The translations under genes and the position numbers were made by a program. 64,000 nucleotides of DNA from assembly GCA_009741485.1 (NCBI GenBank), contig CM019216.1, positions 24,589,119 through 24,653,118 of the forward strand, written 5' to 3'. Shown piece by piece: positions 59,881 through 64,000 of this stretch. The notes beneath the pieces are model-generated. The model did no database searches. It saw only the letters and a list, made by a program, of their open reading frames with translations, and was not told the DNA's origin. The stretch is from Malurus cyaneus samueli (taxonomy: Eukaryota; Chordata; Aves; Passeriformes; Maluridae). How positions within the stretch are numbered: position 1 is the stretch's first letter; each line of letters starts with the position of its first letter.

Positions 59881-62800
59881 ATTTTCTAAACAGCTTTTTT
59901 TTTTTTTATATAAAGGCTTCCTTTAAACCAACACCAAATCACTTGTGAATTAAGCTGGTTTAGAAAACTCAGGGAAGATGCGTCCAGATTGGTTTGGTGT
60001 ACTCATGAAAAAACTATTTGGCTTAAATTTTTCTTTGGGACAGGCTCAGAATTATACTTGTTGTATCACAGACTAAATAGGCCCTCACTTATAAATGATG
60101 CTTCCAAATAATTTAATTGAAATTAAAATATTGGAGTGGGAAGTTTCAAATACCACTTCAAAAGGAGAACATGAGTGACAAAAAGGTTCCAACACCTTGC
60201 TTTCCTCCTGTCAACATAAGAGAAAAAGAGCATTGTGTACAAGGGGATTCAACTCTCGCAGAAAATTAGTTTATAGGATGTAAATAATGTTTTATCCATC
60301 CCAGTCAGACAGCAATGAGCATCTGTTCTATCTTATCAATATGTATATTAGTTTCCTTGAGCAAGAATTCACTCTTTTAATAATACCTAAACCATAGAAA
60401 GTTCACTGGAGTTTTTTGAGCTAGCTGTGATTTAGGAAGGACAGAATTTGATTTATGGAAATAATGAAGGAGGAGAAACTCTTGTTTATTGGTAGATTAT
60501 CTATTTCAGACTTTCAAAGGTGTTAATATTTTCAGGAATTCAGGATGGTTATAATTTATTTTAAAATGTGCTAGCTAAAATTACTAACACAGTATTAACT
60601 TTTCAGGATCAGGAAGCCTGTTCTTGGGTCTTTTCTAAGCACTCTATAGACTCCATTTTTGACTCAGGGGTCAATATGCAGGTGATTCCCCATCCCATGA
60701 AGGGTACATACTCATTAAAATGTATGATGCACAAAAAGTTCTGCCCTGTAATATGTCAATTATGACCATTCCTGTCACAAGAGGATACACAATTGGGGTA
60801 TCAAGCACTTGTAGACACATAATACTTATTGACAGATGGTTAAGGATCCCTCAGAAAAAGTACAGCAAGCAATGGCTGGTGAAAACAATCTATCTGGGCA
60901 GCAATCCATTCCCTGGCCACATTGAGGAAAAGAAATAATGATCTGTCAGGCTGGATCCATTGCAAGGGCTATAATTAGCTCTGACATTACTCCTTTCCCC
61001 AATCTCGGTCTTTTCAGTTAAATCTACATTTTGTCCTTCCTTGTGTTGTATGCAAAAAAAAATAGTAAATAGATGTTGACATATGCTAAAATATATTTAG
61101 AAAAATGATTTTTTTCTAAGTTGAAAGGCTATGATTTTGATAATAAAAAATTAGCACTACATGAAGCATATCCAGGGAAGCATATAAATGTTTTCAGCAG
61201 CATAAGGTTGAATGCAGATCTCCACATCTTACTGAAATCATATGCAGCCTAAATTCTGCTTGTCCTTCAAAAATTTGTCATAATTTCTTATGACAGAAAA
61301 TCTCCAATTGCTCCCAGTAGTCCCTGGGGTTCTAAACAGCCTTTGCTTCAATATCTCTCGTGAGCACCATACCCAAAGCAGTGACACTGAACACTGCAGC
61401 GTATTGCTTGTTGTACTGCTTTCATTAAACTTGAATGGTATACTGTTACTACTTTATATTAGAAATTTAAAACAAATGTTAAGCACAAAACCATTAATTA
61501 CTTCAATCTTAGACGAGTTTATAGGTTGCAGAACTATGTGACGATAATTTCCAAGATCTCAGTCTCATGACAGAGCAACTGCAGTTTCCTCAACAAAATG
61601 GAGACAATTAAACCACATGCACATAGCATATCGTAACGTTTACAGATAACAATTTATGTTTATAAACATATAAAATGTATTCTAAGCTATGAATGAAAAA
61701 AGCAATTGCTAAAGGCTCTATGAAAAGCTGACAACATTGTAAGTGACAAGGTAAACCATAGCTGCTTTGAACTGACAAAACCTTTGCCATTCACTTTGGA
61801 TATTCCCTTTTCTAACTTTCCTACAAGCATCACAGGAGAGAAATTCTGAAGGAATGAACTTCATGGAGGAAAACCTAAATGGAACCTTTCTCTGAGGGTC
61901 CATCTTTCCACACTGAATCTTCAACTCATTTTTCTCTATGATTGCTAAAACAATATTTGCATGTTTCTTGTTAATTTACTGGGTGCACAGGCGTGTTATT
62001 TTTATTTTAACAGCTAAAAGGGCCACAAGGTGGGTCAAGAGCCACAACTGAGAGAGAACAGGTCCCCATGGATAATGCTTTTCCACAGAAGGGAATGACT
62101 GTGAGCATACTTTTACAACAATATTTTAGCATTAGTGAGAAAGTCTTATCTCTCCACTTTGCTGTAAATCTTGTACATAGTTTCATTCAAATTCTGTTAG
62201 CTGTCTATCCATGGGCATTGGGAATTTTTTGGTTTTTTTTTTTTTCTGATTGTCTAAGTCAAGAAAGGAGAAGACAACATTCCTTCACGAAGTCATGCCT
62301 CAAAGCATGAAGCATTTGTGCACTAGCATCTGTGTTTGCAGAGTGGCTAGTGAAATGTAACCCTTTGTTTCTTGTACCTATGATTACATGATTCTGTAAT
62401 AACATGTAATGTATAATGCATATTAGATGTATATTATGTAATATTAAAATGTATTTTAAATATTTAATGTATACTAAAAGTGCACTTGTATGATTTCATG
62501 GTAATTAATATATTAAAAATGCGCCACTCATCCATCAATAAAAATAACACTGCAGAACACTCCCTGGACTTTTCATACTTTTTGAGAGTATTTGAGCTAT
62601 AAGTCCTTTACCTACAGAAAATATTTTTTCAACCTCCTTTTTTCAGCCTCAAATGAAAAGAACTATCTGTACAGCATATCAGACTGTAGCCTTTAAAACA
62701 TCAAATCCTCGGAATGTTCTAGGCTGAGTTAATTTCAATTAACACCTGCATCTAAACCTATTATGAAGCTTGAGGTGACATATGAATGACACAAGCAATT

Positions 62801-64000
62801 GCATTTGCCATATATTTCACAGATTTATTGCTTACAAAAGATGGTAGATTTACCAAAATTCTTTGGGCAGCACAAACCCCATAATATAAGTTTCCTTACT
62901 GATGGCCAAGGTGATTTCTCTGCCTCAAAAAGTAATTCACACTTCTGTGCCTTTTCAATCTGTGGTTCATGATTGTCTATAATTATTAGCTATAACTCTA
63001 ATACAGACGATTCCCAGAGATTTAAATAAGTTCCGAAATAACTTTGTACAGCCTTGAGGCTAGCCCATCATCAGTCACATGATGTGACTGAGTTTGTAGG
63101 TCACATTTGAAGAGCACTGGTTTTCAGGAATCACCTCACCGGTGCATAAAGTCTAGAGTTAAATCTCATCTCAGCCCAGCAGTGATTTCATCACTGGAGA
63201 TGCATCTAATTCCACTATAAGCATGGAATGTGTGATGCTGAAAGCCAGAGAAGGGAAAAATAAAAAAATCTAAGCAAGACTAGTAAAAACTGGCCTCCAT
63301 TGGGCACTGCAGTCTGTGCTGAGTGTAGTAGAAAAACTTCCTGCAAAACCAAAACAGCACTTTTCTCTACTTCCAAAACAAAAAATCTCTTATAGCTTCT
63401 TCTGGGTGTCTGCCCCCTGTCTGTCTCTTTCTTATACTTTTGAGATTCACTTTCTTCCCATTGTAGTTCAGATATTTTCTTCTGCTGTCAAGAATAAAAC
63501 AGGAGAAGAAAGCCTCAGCACTGTTTTCTTGTGCATGCTTTCCCTGGGGTACCACAAGCTCTCACAAGAAGCAAGAAATTCCTGTAGCATGGGATTTTTG
63601 TTTATACATTAATTGAAGTGTAAAAGGTTAAGGAAAACTTCATAGATTCCCTTTGTCCATGATTCTGACTTAATTTCTATTAATTCAGACTAAGCTATTT
63701 CTTTAAATGGCATTAAAGGTAGGTCACAAAAACTGAAAACAAAAAGCAGCTAGAGAAGTTAGTGTGTTTGAAGGACCAAACCTTGACCTAGAGTCACAGT
63801 TTTCTCCTACTAAAATGAAAGGTAACATGCAGGAGAGTGCACAAAGCTTTTACAAATAGAAAATGCTTTAGCTTGCACAACTAATTGAACATGAGAAGGG
63901 TAAAAGAAGTGCTGAGTCCTAGAACGACTGAAAATATTGTCTGAAGTGAAAAGTTAGCAATAACTGTGTGGTTTCAATCTTTTTTACAATATGCTCTTTA

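Larger units (their letters stand above)
54819..64000. other. Upstream EYS intron, open at the window edge
   Basis: I searched the minus strand for the expected exon (LamG end and the first half of the EGF closed by CECPKLYTGKLC) and did not find it, so it lies beyond 64000 or is too diverged to see. Contents: a 28-bp period duplication at 57950-57998, a CR1 tail at 58384-58437 and an ERVL-type LTR at about 59137-59880. The rest is AT-rich and featureless to my reading. Confidence 0.75.

Noticed and set aside
61718..61924. Candidate further upstream EYS exon on the minus strand
   Set aside because: The translation has no EGF cysteine spacing or LamG motif, and no matching acceptor and donor in phase.

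Overview
This window is a piece of a bird genome, most likely a passerine or close relative. It carries CR1 LINE 3' ends with the typical bird terminal repeat (ATTCTATGATTCTGTG-like), and an LTR that I recognise as the ERVL-class type common in songbirds. It is AT-rich and intron-dominated, with no bacterial-style gene packing.

The only protein-coding gene I can support is the 3' part of EYS (eyes shut homolog), on the minus strand. Eight coding exons run from about 54.8 kb down to a stop codon at 3495-3497. They encode roughly 790 C-terminal residues: an EGF pair, a laminin G domain, two EGF domains, a second laminin G, two more EGF domains and a terminal laminin G. All intron phases agree across the exons with one exception. 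At the exon ending near 31687 the canonical GT donor leaves the transcript one base short of frame, and a (TA)n microsatellite begins a few bases into that intron. This is the most interesting single observation in the window.

Layout. 1-2300: no coding exon; by vertebrate synteny it may hold the 3' UTR of the convergent neighbour PHF3. 2300-3494: likely EYS 3' UTR and intergenic DNA. 3495-54818: eight EYS exons separated by introns of 187 bp to about 10 kb, holding CR1 fragments (13.2, 14.7, 17.5, 26.9, 40.7, 48.5 and 53.4 kb), a piece of ERVL-type LTR at 49.0 kb, microsatellites and several short tandem duplications. 54819-64000: the next upstream EYS intron, with a CR1 tail at 58.4 kb and a near-complete solo LTR at 59.1-59.9 kb. 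I found no RNA genes, CRISPR arrays or complete mobile elements.

EYS is a secreted extracellular-matrix protein of photoreceptors. I found no novel multigene system here. The leads are the exon/intron anomaly, a possible tail-to-tail arrangement with PHF3, an old CR1 relic and a few unexplained GC-richer patches inside introns.
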